A stretch of DNA of 64,000 nucleotides, taken from assembly GCF_004348995.1 (NCBI RefSeq), contig NZ_SMKQ01000021.1, forward strand, positions 1-64,000. The letters run 5' to 3'. The notes beneath the pieces are model-generated. The model had not been told where the DNA came from. It did no database searches and was given only the letters and a program-made list of their open reading frames with translations. The position numbers were made by a program, and so were the translations under genes. Source of the stretch: Nonomuraea terrae (lineage in GTDB: Bacteria; Actinomycetota; Actinomycetes; Streptosporangiales; Streptosporangiaceae). Positions 53,518 to 63,307 of the stretch are shown here, in pieces (positions within the stretch are counted from its first letter, which is position 1; the number at the start of each line of letters is the position of its first letter).

Positions 53518-53835
53518 TCAGCCCCGCAGGGTCCCGTCAGGGCCTGCCACGAGCAGCGACTTGACGCCCAGCTCGGCGGCCACGGCCTCGTCGGCCGGGC
53601 TCGGCGCGCCCTCGCTCACCAGCGCGACGGCCTCCAGCGACCGCGCCCCGCTGGAGATCGCCATGGCCACCGCCACCTGCACCGCCGACAGGGTCAGCGC
53701 GTCCAGCGCCACGTTCGTGGCGGCGTACGTGCGGCCGGTCTCGTCGCGTACGGCGGCCCCCTCGGCGGAGCCGTTGCGCGCCCTGGCCGACCGGGCCAGC
53801 GTAATGATCTTGCTGTCTTCAGGATCGAGAGTCAC
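53518..53835 (-). CDS. Cytidine deaminase-like protein lacking zinc ligands
   Basis: 105 residues. The fold outline of cytidine deaminase is recognisable (ARSARARNGSAEGAAVRDETGRTYAATNVALDALTLSAVQVAVAMAISSGA). The catalytic HAE/CAE motif is replaced by SAVQ, and no PCxxC motif follows, so the two zinc cysteines and the proton-shuttle glutamate are missing. It is probably inactive as a deaminase. The gene keeps a conserved position beside era. GTG 53835 is set by a leaderless promoter. Confidence 0.72.
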   Translation of the reverse strand: MTLDPEDSKIITLARSARARNGSAEGAAVRDETGRTYAATNVALDALTLSAVQVAVAMAISSGARSLEAVALVSEGAPSPADEAVAAELGVKSLLVAGPDGTLRG

Positions 53836-53841
53836 GGGAAC

Positions 53842-53847
53842 AGGTTA
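53842..53847 (-). promoter_or_regulatory. -10 element of the cdd-like/Nudix/era operon
   Basis: TAACCT on the minus strand, 6 bases before GTG 53835. Confidence 0.55.
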
Positions 53848-54471
53848 GGCGCTCGCCATGGAGATGGCCGCATCCACCACCTGCCGGGTACGCGCGGCGT
53901 CCACGCCCTCCAGGCCCGTGTGCACCACGGACACCAGCGTGTCCCCCACCCGCGTCAGCACGACGTCCAGTGCGTACGGGTAGCCGTTGAGGCGTCCGCG
54001 CAGCCGCGCGCCCACGGCCTCGTCGCCGACGTTCCCGATCGGCAGCTCCAGCAGCCGCAGGTGCGTCCCCGTGGCGGTCCGTACGGCCCGGCACTCCCGC
54101 ATCGCCCCGGCCAGCTCGTCGAGATGCCCCCCGGCCTGCGCGTCGGCGTACCGGGCCAGGCCCACCCCGGCCTGCTCGCCCAGGTCGTAGCCCCGGTAGC
54201 TGACCGCGACCTGCGCGGTCAGCGCCTCGCCCGGCGCCCTGCCACCGGCGGGCTCCAGCAGCGCCCGGCAGTCCTTGTCGCCTTTCGCGAACGGCAGCCG
54301 CCACGCCGGCTCCGGCCTGACCGTGAAGCCGTCGGGCAGTTGCGGCCCCTTGCTGACCAGTTCGTGCAGCTGCGCCATGGCGTGCGGGTCGTGGACTCTC
54401 TCGGCTCCCCCGCATCCCGCCAGAACGCCTGTCAGCAGCACTCCGGCGAAGATCCCCCGTTTTCGTCTCAT
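53845..54471 (-). CDS. Lipoprotein of unknown function
   Basis: 208 residues from ATG 54471 with a G-rich ribosome binding site. The signal peptide MRRKRGIFAGVLLTGVLAGCGG ends in the lipobox LAGC. The mature domain has one internal cysteine pair (DKDCRALLEP and MRECRAV) and VGDTLVSVVHTGLEGVDA near the end. Similar short lipoproteins in actinomycetes are uncharacterised. Confidence 0.75.
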   Translation of the reverse strand: MRRKRGIFAGVLLTGVLAGCGGAERVHDPHAMAQLHELVSKGPQLPDGFTVRPEPAWRLPFAKGDKDCRALLEPAGGRAPGEALTAQVAVSYRGYDLGEQAGVGLARYADAQAGGHLDELAGAMRECRAVRTATGTHLRLLELPIGNVGDEAVGARLRGRLNGYPYALDVVLTRVGDTLVSVVHTGLEGVDAARTRQVVDAAISMASA

Positions 54472-54780
54472 GATCCCCCCCTTTGCCCGGCAACCTCCCC
54501 AACCGACGAATGCGACAACCCACCGAATACGCAAAAAGGGCGCCCCCGTCCGAATATTTCGGACGAGAGCACCCTTTACGCCGATCAGCGCCACAGCCGG
54601 CTCACCAGCCGGGACGCTGTCGTCCCCCCCAGGGGCGTCCTCGGGCCGCGAACCCCACCCGGCCCTCGGACACTTCCCCTCGGGCACCCACCGCACTGGA
54701 TGCCGTGAGTTCAGAGTGCCGGACCCGGCTTGCAGAAGACTTGTAGAACGCTTGCGGCATCTGCCCCGATTTGCCGCTCG
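54472..54780 (-). other. Intergenic region between lipoprotein and CBS-protein genes
   Basis: 309 bases. It contains the terminator at 54533-54577 and the lipoprotein promoter region. The 200 bases between the terminator and 54781 have short open frames but no ribosome binding site or recognisable RNA. Confidence 0.6.
54533..54577 (-). terminator. Rho-independent terminator of the phoH-ybeY operon
   Basis: On the minus strand GGGTGCTCTCGTCCGAA pairs with TTCGGACGGGGGCGCCC around an ATA loop, then TTTTT. It ends transcription arriving from the CBS-domain gene. Confidence 0.8.
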
Positions 54781-56100
54781 TCACTCGCGTTCGGCCGCGG
54801 CCGGGACGACGTCACCCGCCGGCGCCTCGGCACGGCGGACCACCACCGTGCTGATGCGGTTACGGCGCCCCGCCAGGCTCTCGGCGGTCAGCGACAACCC
54901 GGCCACCTGCGCGTGCGAGCCCGCGATCGGAACCCGCCCCAGCGCGTGCGCCAGCAGCCCGCCCACCGTCTCGACGTCGTCGACCTCGATCTCGGTGTCG
55001 AACAGCTCGCCCAGCTCGTCGACCGGCATCCGGGCGGTCACCCGCATGCCGCCGTCGGGCATGGGCTCCACGCGAGGCGCCTCCTGGTCGTACTCGTCGG
55101 CGATCTCCCCGACGATCTCCTCCAGGACGTCCTCGATCGTCACGAGACCCGCGGTGCCGCCGTACTCGTCGATGACGACGGCGATGTGGATCTGCCGGGC
55201 CTGCATCTCCCGCATCAGCTGGTCGATCGGCTTGCTCTCCGGCACGTACGCGGCAGGTCGCATGACGGACTCGACGGTGTCCTTGGCCCCGTCCTCGCCC
55301 GACTCGTGGATCTTGCGGGCGATGTCCTTCAGGTACGCCATGCCGACGACGTCGTCCTCGTTCTCCCCCACCACCGGGATGCGGGAGAAACCGCTGCGCA
55401 ACGCCAGCGAGAGGGCCTGGTTGAGTGACTTGCCACGCTCGATGTAGACCATGTCGGTGCGCGGCACCATGACCTCGCGCACGAGCGTGTCACCCAGCTC
55501 GAACACCGAGTGGATCATCTCGCGCTCGTCCGGCTCGATCACCCGGCGCTCCTCGGCCAGGTCGACCAGGTCGCGCAGCTCCGCCTCCGAGGTGAACGGC
55601 CCGTCGCGGAACCCCTTGCCCGGCGTCAGCGCGTTGCCGAGCAGGATGAGCAGCTTGGGCAGGGGGCCGAAGATGCGGGTCAGGCCGTACACGACGGGGG
55701 CGCTCGCCAGCGCGACCGGCTCGGCGTGCTGACGGCCCAGCGTACGCGGCATCACTCCGACCACCACATAGCTGATGACGATCATCACGGCCGCGGCGCA
55801 CACGTACGCCCAGCCCTGGTCGTGCATCAGGTCGATGAACAGCAGCGTCGCGATGACCGTCGCGACCAGCTCACAGCTCAGCCGCAACAGCAGGAGCAGG
55901 TTGAGGTAGCGCGGCGGGTCGGTCACGATGGCCCGCAGCCTCGCGGCCCCCCGCCTGGCCTCACGCGCGAACTCGTCGGCGCGCACCCGGGAGATGCGCG
56001 TCAGCGCCGTCTCCGCACTGGCGATCAGGCCACCGACGATCACCAGCGCGATGGCCGACAACAACCAGACGTTCACCGCGAGTTGCGCACCTCCTGCCAC
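54781..56100 (-). CDS. CNNM/CorC-type membrane protein with CBS domains
   Basis: 439 residues. The N-terminal DUF21 membrane domain has four hydrophobic segments (to about residue 150); two CBS domains follow ([35 protein letters not shown] and [56 protein letters not shown]), then a CorC/HlyC domain. The family handles magnesium or cobalt export; it is often annotated as hemolysin. Overlaps ybeY by 28 bases in the conserved phoH-ybeY-CBS order. Confidence 0.93.
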   Translation of the reverse strand: MAGGAQLAVNVWLLSAIALVIVGGLIASAETALTRISRVRADEFAREARRGAARLRAIVTDPPRYLNLLLLLRLSCELVATVIATLLFIDLMHDQGWAYVCAAAVMIVISYVVVGVMPRTLGRQHAEPVALASAPVVYGLTRIFGPLPKLLILLGNALTPGKGFRDGPFTSEAELRDLVDLAEERRVIEPDEREMIHSVFELGDTLVREVMVPRTDMVYIERGKSLNQALSLALRSGFSRIPVVGENEDDVVGMAYLKDIARKIHESGEDGAKDTVESVMRPAAYVPESKPIDQLMREMQARQIHIAVVIDEYGGTAGLVTIEDVLEEIVGEIADEYDQEAPRVEPMPDGGMRVTARMPVDELGELFDTEIEVDDVETVGGLLAHALGRVPIAGSHAQVAGLSLTAESLAGRRNRISTVVVRRAEAPAGDVVPAAAERE

Positions 56101-56538
56101 GACTCGAGGAGCCGGGCCTGCAGTCCGAACATCTCCTTGTGCTCCTCCGGCTCAGCGTGGTCGTAACCGAGCAGGTGGAGGATGCCATGGGTGCACAGCA
56201 GTTCGAGCTCTTCGGCGGCGCTGTGGCCGGCCTCCTCGGCCTGCCGGGCGGCCACCTGCGGGCAGAGCACCACGTCACCGAGCAGCGCGGGATCGGCCGG
56301 GGCGTCGGACTCGCCGCGCGCGCCGCCCCCGGGACGCAACTCGTCCATCGGGAACGCCAGCACGTCGGTCGGCCCCGGCTCGCCCATCCACTTCTCGTGC
56401 AGCTCGGCCATGGCCTCCTCGTCGACCACCACGATCGACAGCTCGGCCAGCGGGTTGATGCCCATCTCGGCCAGGACGTGGGCGGCCAGGGCGGTCAGGC
56501 TCTCCTCGTCGACCCCGACGCCCGACTCGTTGTTGATC

Positions 56539-56549
<11 letters not shown>
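56073..56549 (-). CDS. ybeY: rRNA maturation endoribonuclease YbeY
   Basis: 158 residues. The zinc-binding motif [11 protein letters not shown] is complete; [17 protein letters not shown] is the other conserved block. Processes 16S rRNA and takes part in ribosome quality control. It overlaps phoH by 11 bases. Confidence 0.96.
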
Positions 56550-57588
<1,039 letters not shown>

Positions 57589-57707
57589 GGGCAGGCCAGC
57601 GGCCTGATGCCTCCCGGTCTCTTGCAGTGTGCTTCTTCGCCCATCGTATCCGGGACCAGGACGATTGCTCTCGTCAATATCGCCCGGCCCGGCAGCCGGC
57701 GGGTGGT

Positions 57708-58052
57708 TCAGCCGGGCGGCCAGGTCAGCGGGCGGCCTCCGAGCACATGGGCGTGGACGTGGAAGACGGTCTGGCCCGCGCCGGGACCGGTGTTGAAGAC
57801 GACGCGGTAGCCGCCCTCGGCCACGCCCTCATGGACGGCGACCGCGTGGGCGGTCTTGAGCACGTCGTCGGCCAGGCCGTCGTCGGCCCTGGCCAGCGCG
57901 GCGGCGTCGGGGTGGTGCTGCTTGGGAACGACCAGCACATGGGTCGGTGCCTGCGGGTTGACGTCACGGAACGCCAGCGTCCTGCCGGTTTCGTGAACGA
58001 TCTCGGCGGGAATCTCCTTGGCGACGATTTTGCAGAAGAGGCAATCACTCAC
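57708..58052 (-). CDS. HIT family hydrolase
   Basis: 114 residues. N-terminal zinc-type CLFCKIVAKEIPAEIV and the histidine triad HVHAHV near the C-terminus. HINT-type proteins hydrolyse adenosine phosphoramidates. GTG 58052 is chosen from the leaderless promoter. The 119 bases up to phoH hold no gene. Confidence 0.93.
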   Translation of the reverse strand: MSDCLFCKIVAKEIPAEIVHETGRTLAFRDVNPQAPTHVLVVPKQHHPDAAALARADDGLADDVLKTAHAVAVHEGVAEGGYRVVFNTGPGAGQTVFHVHAHVLGGRPLTWPPG

Positions 58053-58058
58053 CTGATC

Positions 58059-58064
58059 ACCCTA
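58059..58064 (-). promoter_or_regulatory. -10 element of leaderless HIT gene
   Basis: TAGGGT on the minus strand, 6 bases before GTG 58052. Confidence 0.55.
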
Positions 58065-58140
58065 TCGAGACCGTGTCCTCGGGCCGGTTCCGTTGCGAAT
58101 CGGTAATCGGCTGTGTCGTGCACGGGAAGATCCGCGCGGT

Positions 58141-58146
58141 TAGGGT
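58141..58146 (+). promoter_or_regulatory. -10 element of sigma factor gene
   Basis: TAGGGT, about 78 bases upstream of ATG 58224. It lies too close to the in-frame GTG 58149 for that to be the start. Confidence 0.4.
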
Positions 58147-58223
58147 GAGTGTGCGACACTTCAGCAAAAAATAGGACGATTCAGGGTCGGGCGAGCGCCA
58201 CCTGGCGAGGACACGACTGGGTA

Positions 58224-58847
58224 ATGCACCCTAACGAACCGGGGAAACCTCCAGAACCGGAAGAGCGTAAACCCTCTGGGAAGGCCGCGCGTCCCACTGA
58301 TGTGACCACCGAAACCCTTCTGGCCGACAGGTCGATGGGGGCGGTGCCGGTCGGGTGGGATGCCGACATGGCCGTGACCGCGCTCTACAGTGCGCATTTC
58401 CGGTCGTTGGTGCGTCTCGCTGTGTTGCTGGTGCGCGATATAGCAACCGCCGAGGAAGTCGTGCAGGATGCGTTCGTCGCCATCCATGGTGCCTGGCGTA
58501 GGCTGCGTGACCCCGACAAAGCACTCGCCTACCTGCGTCAGTCCGTCGTCAACCGATCCAGGTCCGTGCTGCGTCACCGCGCGGTCGTCGAGAAGTACGC
58601 TCCGAAGGGCCTGCCCGACGCGCCGAGCGCCGAGAACGGCGCCATCGGCGAGTTGGAACGCTCCGCTGTAATCGAGGCGTTACGAGCCTTGCCGACCCGG
58701 CAGCGAGAAGCACTGGTTCTACGCTACTACGGTGATCTGTCCGAAGCTGAGATCGCCCATGCCATGGGCATCAGCAAGGGGGCGGTCAAGAGCCACACCG
58801 CGCGTGGCATGGCCGCTTTGAGATCGGTCCTGGAGAAAATGTCATGA
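58224..58847 (+). CDS. SigE-family extracytoplasmic-function sigma factor
   Basis: 207 residues from ATG 58224. A Pro/Glu-rich N-terminus precedes sigma region 2 (ALYSAHFRSLVRLAVLLVRDIATAEEVVQDAFVAIHGAWRRLRDPDKALAYLRQSVVNRSRS) and region 4 (LPTRQREALVLRYYGDLSEAEIAHAMGISKGAVKSHTARG). The pattern is of the actinobacterial SigE-family (TIGR02983-like). The stop overlaps the next gene (ATGA), whose product spans the membrane and may hold the sigma factor. Confidence 0.9.
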   Translation: MHPNEPGKPPEPEERKPSGKAARPTDVTTETLLADRSMGAVPVGWDADMAVTALYSAHFRSLVRLAVLLVRDIATAEEVVQDAFVAIHGAWRRLRDPDKALAYLRQSVVNRSRSVLRHRAVVEKYAPKGLPDAPSAENGAIGELERSAVIEALRALPTRQREALVLRYYGDLSEAEIAHAMGISKGAVKSHTARGMAALRSVLEKMS

Positions 58848-59479
58848 CCCAGCCCCCCGACGAGTACGGCGACCTGTTGCGCCGTGCGCTCCGAGCGGAG
58901 GCGGACGCGGTCGTGCCCTCGCCGGACGGACTGGACATCATCCGTGCCCGCATCCAGCGGCGCAGCGCGCGCAACCTGTTCTGGTGGCGGGCCGGCGCGG
59001 CCGCAGGCAGTGCCGTCCTGGTGGCGGGGACGATCGTGATGGCCGTGCCGCAGCTGCGCTCGCAGATCGTCGACCAGCAGTTCGTGCAGCCGGCGCGCCA
59101 GGAGACGACCGACGAGGTGCCGTCCAACTCCTCCACCACGCGGTCGCAGCCACCACCGCCGGAGCAGACGGCCCCGTCGTTTCCGGCCGTGGTGCCCGAG
59201 ACGTCCCGGTCGCCGGCGCCGAAACCGACCAGGAGGGCGGAGTCCACCAGCAGGCCGTCGCCCTCGCCGACCCCGACGACTTCCGAGTGTCCGTCTCCGC
59301 AGGCCGCCGAGCAGACCGACTGTCCCACGATCTCGCCCACGCCGACGCCCACCGCGCTCGACGCGAGCGTGCCGCCCTCGGAGTGTCCCGCCGAGCAGTG
59401 CCCTCCGGACGACGCTCTGACGGAAACCCCCACCGAAGCCGCGAGCCCTCTCGTGGACGAGCCCCGGACCACGCCCTGA
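58844..59479 (+). CDS. Single-span membrane protein, possible anti-sigma partner
   Basis: 211 residues. A cytoplasmic part of about 47 residues (EYGDLLRRALRAEADAVVPSPDGLDIIRARIQRRS) precedes one membrane span (about 50-70). The exterior is a Pro/Ser/Thr-rich tail containing four cysteines, each followed by proline (ECPSP, DCPT, ECPA, QCPPD). No zinc-binding anti-sigma motif is present. Coupling to the sigma factor gene suggests it regulates that factor and senses the envelope or its redox state; that is inference. Confidence 0.7.
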   Translation: MTQPPDEYGDLLRRALRAEADAVVPSPDGLDIIRARIQRRSARNLFWWRAGAAAGSAVLVAGTIVMAVPQLRSQIVDQQFVQPARQETTDEVPSNSSTTRSQPPPPEQTAPSFPAVVPETSRSPAPKPTRRAESTSRPSPSPTPTTSECPSPQAAEQTDCPTISPTPTPTALDASVPPSECPAEQCPPDDALTETPTEAASPLVDEPRTTP

Positions 59480-59500
59480 CGCCCTACGGGCTCGGTTCGC

Positions 59501-60235
59501 TCACCAGCGCCCCGTACGGCTGAGCAGCACCGCCGCCGCGGCCACGCCCGCCGTGGACGTCCGCAGAATCGTCGGCCCCAGCAGCACCGTAAGGGCCTTC
59601 GCCGCCCGGAACGCGGCCAGCTCCTGCTCCGACACGCCGCCCTCGGGCCCCACGACCACGACGATGTCGCCGCCGGCGGGCATCGCCACCCCTGACAGCG
59701 GCTCGGCCGCCTCCTCGTGCAGCACCAGCCCCAGCGCGGCCTCCGACAGCAGGCGTTCGACCTGCGCGGTCGAGTGGAGATCGGCCACCTGCGGCAGGTG
59801 GAACCTGCGGGCCTGCTTGCCCGCCTCGCGCGCCGTGGAACGCCAGCGGCCGAGCGCCTTGGCGATCTTGTCGCCCTTCCACTGGGTGATGCTCCGCGAG
59901 GCGGCCCAGGGCACGATCACGTCGACGCCGGCCTCGGTCATCATCTCGACGGCCAGCTCGCCCCGGTCGCCCTTGGGCAGGCCCTGGACGACGACCAGCC
60001 GGGGCCGGGGCGGCTCGACGGCGTAGCGGTGGAGCACCTCCAGGCGGAGGGCGTCCTTCAGCGTCTCAAGCACGACGCATTCGGCCACCGCTCCGGCGCC
60101 GTCGGTCAGGTCGACGCGCTCGCCGGGCCGCAGACGGCGTACGGAGGCCGCGTGGCGGCCTTCCGGGCCGGCGAGCGTCAGCTCCGGCCCGTCGAGCTCC
60201 TGGGCCTCCTCCGCCAGGAAGACCGGGACGGTCAC
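59501..60235 (-). CDS. rsmE: 16S rRNA (uracil1498-N3)-methyltransferase
   Basis: 244 residues from GTG 60235 (VTVPVFLAEE). The N-terminal RNA-binding domain (GRHAASVRRLRPGERVDLTDGAG) is followed by the SPOUT knot: VQGLPKGDRGELAVEMMTEAGVDVIVPW, VVVGPEGGVSEQELAAF and LLGPTILRTSTAG. Methylates U1498 of 16S rRNA. Starts one base after dnaJ ends, in an hrcA-dnaJ-rsmE operon. Confidence 0.96.
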   Translation of the reverse strand: MTVPVFLAEEAQELDGPELTLAGPEGRHAASVRRLRPGERVDLTDGAGAVAECVVLETLKDALRLEVLHRYAVEPPRPRLVVVQGLPKGDRGELAVEMMTEAGVDVIVPWAASRSITQWKGDKIAKALGRWRSTAREAGKQARRFHLPQVADLHSTAQVERLLSEAALGLVLHEEAAEPLSGVAMPAGGDIVVVVGPEGGVSEQELAAFRAAKALTVLLGPTILRTSTAGVAAAAVLLSRTGRW

Positions 60236-60236
60236 G

Positions 60237-61376
60237 TCACCTGCCGTTGAAGGCGTCGCGCAGCCGGGAGAAGAAGCCCTGCTGCCCCGGCGCGAACTTG
60301 CCCGGCGGCCGCTCCTCGCCGCGCAGCTTGGCCAGCTCGCGCAGGAGCTCCTCCTGGGCGGCGTCGAGGCGGCTCGGGGTCTCGACGTTGACGTGGATGA
60401 GCAGGTCGCCGCGGCCGGACTCGTTGAGCCGCTGCACCCCGCGCCCGAACATGGTGATGACCTGGCCGGACTGCGTGCCGGGCCGGACGTCGATCTCCTC
60501 GGGGCCGTCGAGGGTCTCGACGGTGAGCACGGTGCCGAGCGCGGCGGCCGACATCGGGATCTGGACGGTGCAGTGGAGGTCGTCACCGCGCCGTTCGAAG
60601 ATCTCGTGCGGTCGCTCCACGATCTCGAGGAAGAGGTCTCCGGGCGGGCCGCCGCCGGGGCCGATCTCGCCCTCTCCGGCGAGCTGGATGTGGGTGCCGT
60701 CCTCGACGCCCGCGGGGATGCGGACCTTGATCGTACGGCGGGTGCGGACGCGGCCGTCGCCGGAGCACTCCTGGCAGGGGTGGCGGATGATCGTGCCGAA
60801 GCCGCCGCACTGCGGGCACGGGCGCGAGGTCATGACCTGGCCCAGGAACGACCGGGTGACCTGGGAGATCTCGCCCCGCCCGCTGCACATGTCGCAGGTG
60901 TCGGGGTGGGTGCCGGGTGCGGCGCCGGCCCCATGACACACCTCGCACAGCACGGCGGTGTCGACGACCAGCTCGCGGGTGGTGCCGAACGCCGTCTCGC
61001 GCAGGTCGAGCTCGACCCGGATGGTGGCGTTGCGGCCCCGCCGGGCGCGCGAGCGCGGGCCTCGGGCGCCCGCGGCCGTGCCGAAGAAGGCGTCCATGAT
61101 GTCGCTGAACGGGAAGCCCGCGCCGAAGCCGCCGGCTCCGGCGCCTGCTCCCGCGCCGCCGAACGGGTCGCCACCCAGGTCGTACATCTGGCGCTTGTTC
61201 GGGTCGGACAGCACCTCGTAGGCCTGCGTGATCTCCTTGAACCGCTCCTGTGTCTGCGGATCGGGGTTCACGTCAGGGTGCAGCTCGCGGGCGAGACGGC
61301 GATACGCCTTCTTGATCTCGTCCTGACTTGCGTCACGGCGCACCCCGAGGGTGGCGTAGTAGTCGCTGTTTGCCAC
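60237..61376 (-). CDS. dnaJ: Chaperone DnaJ
   Basis: 379 residues. The J domain has the HPD motif (about residue 33), then a Gly/Phe-rich linker ([18 protein letters not shown]), four zinc motifs [24 protein letters not shown] and CQECSGDG, and a C-terminal substrate domain. It stimulates DnaK. As in other actinobacteria it is the second DnaJ type, linked to hrcA and controlled through the CIRCE element. Confidence 0.96.
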   Translation of the reverse strand: MANSDYYATLGVRRDASQDEIKKAYRRLARELHPDVNPDPQTQERFKEITQAYEVLSDPNKRQMYDLGGDPFGGAGAGAGAGGFGAGFPFSDIMDAFFGTAAGARGPRSRARRGRNATIRVELDLRETAFGTTRELVVDTAVLCEVCHGAGAAPGTHPDTCDMCSGRGEISQVTRSFLGQVMTSRPCPQCGGFGTIIRHPCQECSGDGRVRTRRTIKVRIPAGVEDGTHIQLAGEGEIGPGGGPPGDLFLEIVERPHEIFERRGDDLHCTVQIPMSAAALGTVLTVETLDGPEEIDVRPGTQSGQVITMFGRGVQRLNESGRGDLLIHVNVETPSRLDAAQEELLRELAKLRGEERPPGKFAPGQQGFFSRLRDAFNGR

Positions 61377-61387
61377 TTATCGACCTC

Positions 61388-62401
61388 TTATGATGCAGCC
61401 AGGATCTGGCTGACGTAGCGTGCCACCGCGCGTACGGCGCCCATTGTCACGGGATAGTCCATCCTGGTCGGTCCCAGCACGCCGAGCCGGGCCAGTTGGT
61501 TGTCGCCAGAACCGTATCCCGTCGCGACGACGGACGTGCCCCGCAGGTAGGGGTTTTCCGAGCCGATGCGGACGGTGAGTGCGGACGGGATGTCTGAGGT
61601 GGTCTCGCCGAGCAGCCGCATCAGCACCACCTGCTCCTCCAGGGCCTCCAGCACGTCGCGCAGGCCGATGGAGAAGTCGGCGCCGGCGAGGTTGGCCGCG
61701 CCGGCGAACACGATCTTCTCGTCGTGCCGCTCGACGAGTGTCTCGAGGAGCACCGACAGGATCGTGGCCGCGGCGGGCCGGTCTTCGACGGGGAGGCGTT
61801 CGGGCAGGTCGGAGACCAGCTCCGGAACGCTGCTCAGGCCGCAGCCGTCGAGGCAGGAGTTGAGCACGGCACGCAGGTGCGCGATGCGGGTGTCCTCCAC
61901 CTCTTCGGGCAGCTCGATGACGCGCTGCTCGACTCGGCCGGTGTTGGTGATCAGCACGAGCATGACCCGGCGCTCGTTGAGGGGGACGAGCTCGACGTGC
62001 CGGACGGTCGAGCGGGTCAGCGTCGGGTACTGCACGACCGCCACCTGCCGGGTCAGCTGGGCGAGCAGCCGGACCGTGCGCGTGACCACGTCGTCGAGGT
62101 CGACCGCGCCGGCGAGGAACGTCTCGATGGCCCTTCGCTCAGCCGCCGACAGCGGCTTGATCTGCGAGAGCCGGTCGACGAAGAGCCGATAGCCCTTGTC
62201 GGTCGGCACGCGCCCGGCGCTGGTGTGCGGCTGGGTGATGTAGCCTTCCTCCTCCAGCGCGGCCATGTCGTTCCTGACCGTCGCCGGGGAGACCTTCAGG
62301 TTGTGACGCTCGGCGAGCGCCTTGGAGCCCACCGGTTCGTTGGTGGACACGTAGTCTTCGACAATGGCGCGGAGCACCGCCAGTTTCCGATCGTCGAGCA
62401 C
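61388..62401 (-). CDS. hrcA: Heat-inducible transcription repressor HrcA
   Basis: 337 residues from GTG 62401 with GGAGGTG in front. Winged helix ([55 protein letters not shown]) and the GAF-like dimerisation domain follow. HrcA binds CIRCE and shuts off chaperone genes; an ideal site sits at 62445-62471 over its own promoter, so it is autoregulated. Confidence 0.97.
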   Translation of the reverse strand: MLDDRKLAVLRAIVEDYVSTNEPVGSKALAERHNLKVSPATVRNDMAALEEEGYITQPHTSAGRVPTDKGYRLFVDRLSQIKPLSAAERRAIETFLAGAVDLDDVVTRTVRLLAQLTRQVAVVQYPTLTRSTVRHVELVPLNERRVMLVLITNTGRVEQRVIELPEEVEDTRIAHLRAVLNSCLDGCGLSSVPELVSDLPERLPVEDRPAAATILSVLLETLVERHDEKIVFAGAANLAGADFSIGLRDVLEALEEQVVLMRLLGETTSDIPSALTVRIGSENPYLRGTSVVATGYGSGDNQLARLGVLGPTRMDYPVTMGAVRAVARYVSQILAAS

Positions 62402-62444
62402 GTGCTCACCTCCTGCCTCTGTCTCTTTCGGGAAAACGCGGCGT

Positions 62445-62471
62445 CTAGCACTCTGTGTTCCCGAGTGCCAA
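62445..62471 (-). promoter_or_regulatory. CIRCE operator and hrcA promoter
   Basis: TTGGCACTC-N9-GAGTGCTAG (minus strand) matches the CIRCE consensus TTAGCACTC-N9-GAGTGCTAA with two changes. TTGGCA also serves as -35 and TAGACG (62442-62447) as -10, 18 bases apart, so repressor and polymerase would compete. Confidence 0.9.
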
Positions 62472-62560
62472 GTGTACGGCTCCCGCCCACAAGGTGCGAT
62501 AACACCGCGTCCCTAACTGCTGCTGGCTTCCATGACGCGACAGGCCTCACACTTGCGCAC

Positions 62561-63289
62561 ATGACCGACGAATCCCGGCCTCCGTCGTACGGCCGCCCGC
62601 CAGGGCACCACGGTCAGTTGCCTCCTCAGTACGGCGTACAGCCCGGCCAGGGGCAGCCGGGGACGTGGCCGCCGCCGTACGAGCAGCCCACGCCGTTCGA
62701 CCCGTCATCTCAGTACGGACAATACGGCCAACAACCCCAATTTCCGCCACGAATCAACTCCAAAGCGATAAAGCCTGGGCTGTGGTGGCTTGCGGTCGTC
62801 TGGGGCGTGTTCGTGGCGTGCGCGGCGGCCGGGGTGTTCGTCCTGCCGGGCGGCGGCGTTGCGGGCGCGGCGCCGACGCGGACGTTCGCCTCCGGGGAGA
62901 GCGTCACGGTGCCGGTCGACCCGGCCGACAAGCCCGCCGTGTACATCGCCAGCGACACGCCGATCACCTACGAATGCTCCATCACCGGCCAGGCCAGGCT
63001 CGCCAGGACCACCGGCACCGAGGCGGTCACCTCGGACGGCGTCGTGTGGCAGCAGTTCCTGGTGATCAACGCGCCGGCCAGGGGCGAGTACCGGCTCACC
63101 TGCGTCGACGACGAGCAGGCCGCCGTACGGTACGGCGTCGGCCGCGATCTGCTCTCCACCCCCGGCGGCGTCTCCGGCCTGCTGCCGGTGCTCGTACCCG
63201 CCGCCGGCCTGCTCGTCGCCGTCGCCGGCACCGTCTTCGTCCTGATACGCCGGAACATCACCCGTAAGCACCTTGCGGTGACGGGGTGA
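62561..63289 (+). CDS. Proline-rich two-span membrane protein
   Basis: 242 residues from ATG 62561. The N-terminal 65 residues are rich in Pro, Gly, Gln and Tyr (SYGRPPGHHG, QYGQYGQQPQF). Membrane spans lie at about 73-95 and 203-227, enclosing an extracytoplasmic beta-rich domain with two cysteines (YECSI and LTCVD). The tail is RRNITRKHLAVTG. It diverges from hrcA but shares no evident function; no family recognised. Confidence 0.75.
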   Translation: MTDESRPPSYGRPPGHHGQLPPQYGVQPGQGQPGTWPPPYEQPTPFDPSSQYGQYGQQPQFPPRINSKAIKPGLWWLAVVWGVFVACAAAGVFVLPGGGVAGAAPTRTFASGESVTVPVDPADKPAVYIASDTPITYECSITGQARLARTTGTEAVTSDGVVWQQFLVINAPARGEYRLTCVDDEQAAVRYGVGRDLLSTPGGVSGLLPVLVPAAGLLVAVAGTVFVLIRRNITRKHLAVTG

Positions 63290-63294
63290 TTTGC

Positions 63295-63300
63295 TACGGT
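63295..63300 (+). promoter_or_regulatory. -10 element of leaderless DUF3097 gene
   Basis: TACGGT, 7 bases before GTG 63308. Confidence 0.5.
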
Positions 63301-63307
63301 CCCCCGT

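Noticed and set aside
54602-54784. Short minus-strand ORF between the CBS-protein gene and its terminator
   Set aside because: No ribosome binding site and no recognisable sequence; it starts inside the upstream gene's stop region.
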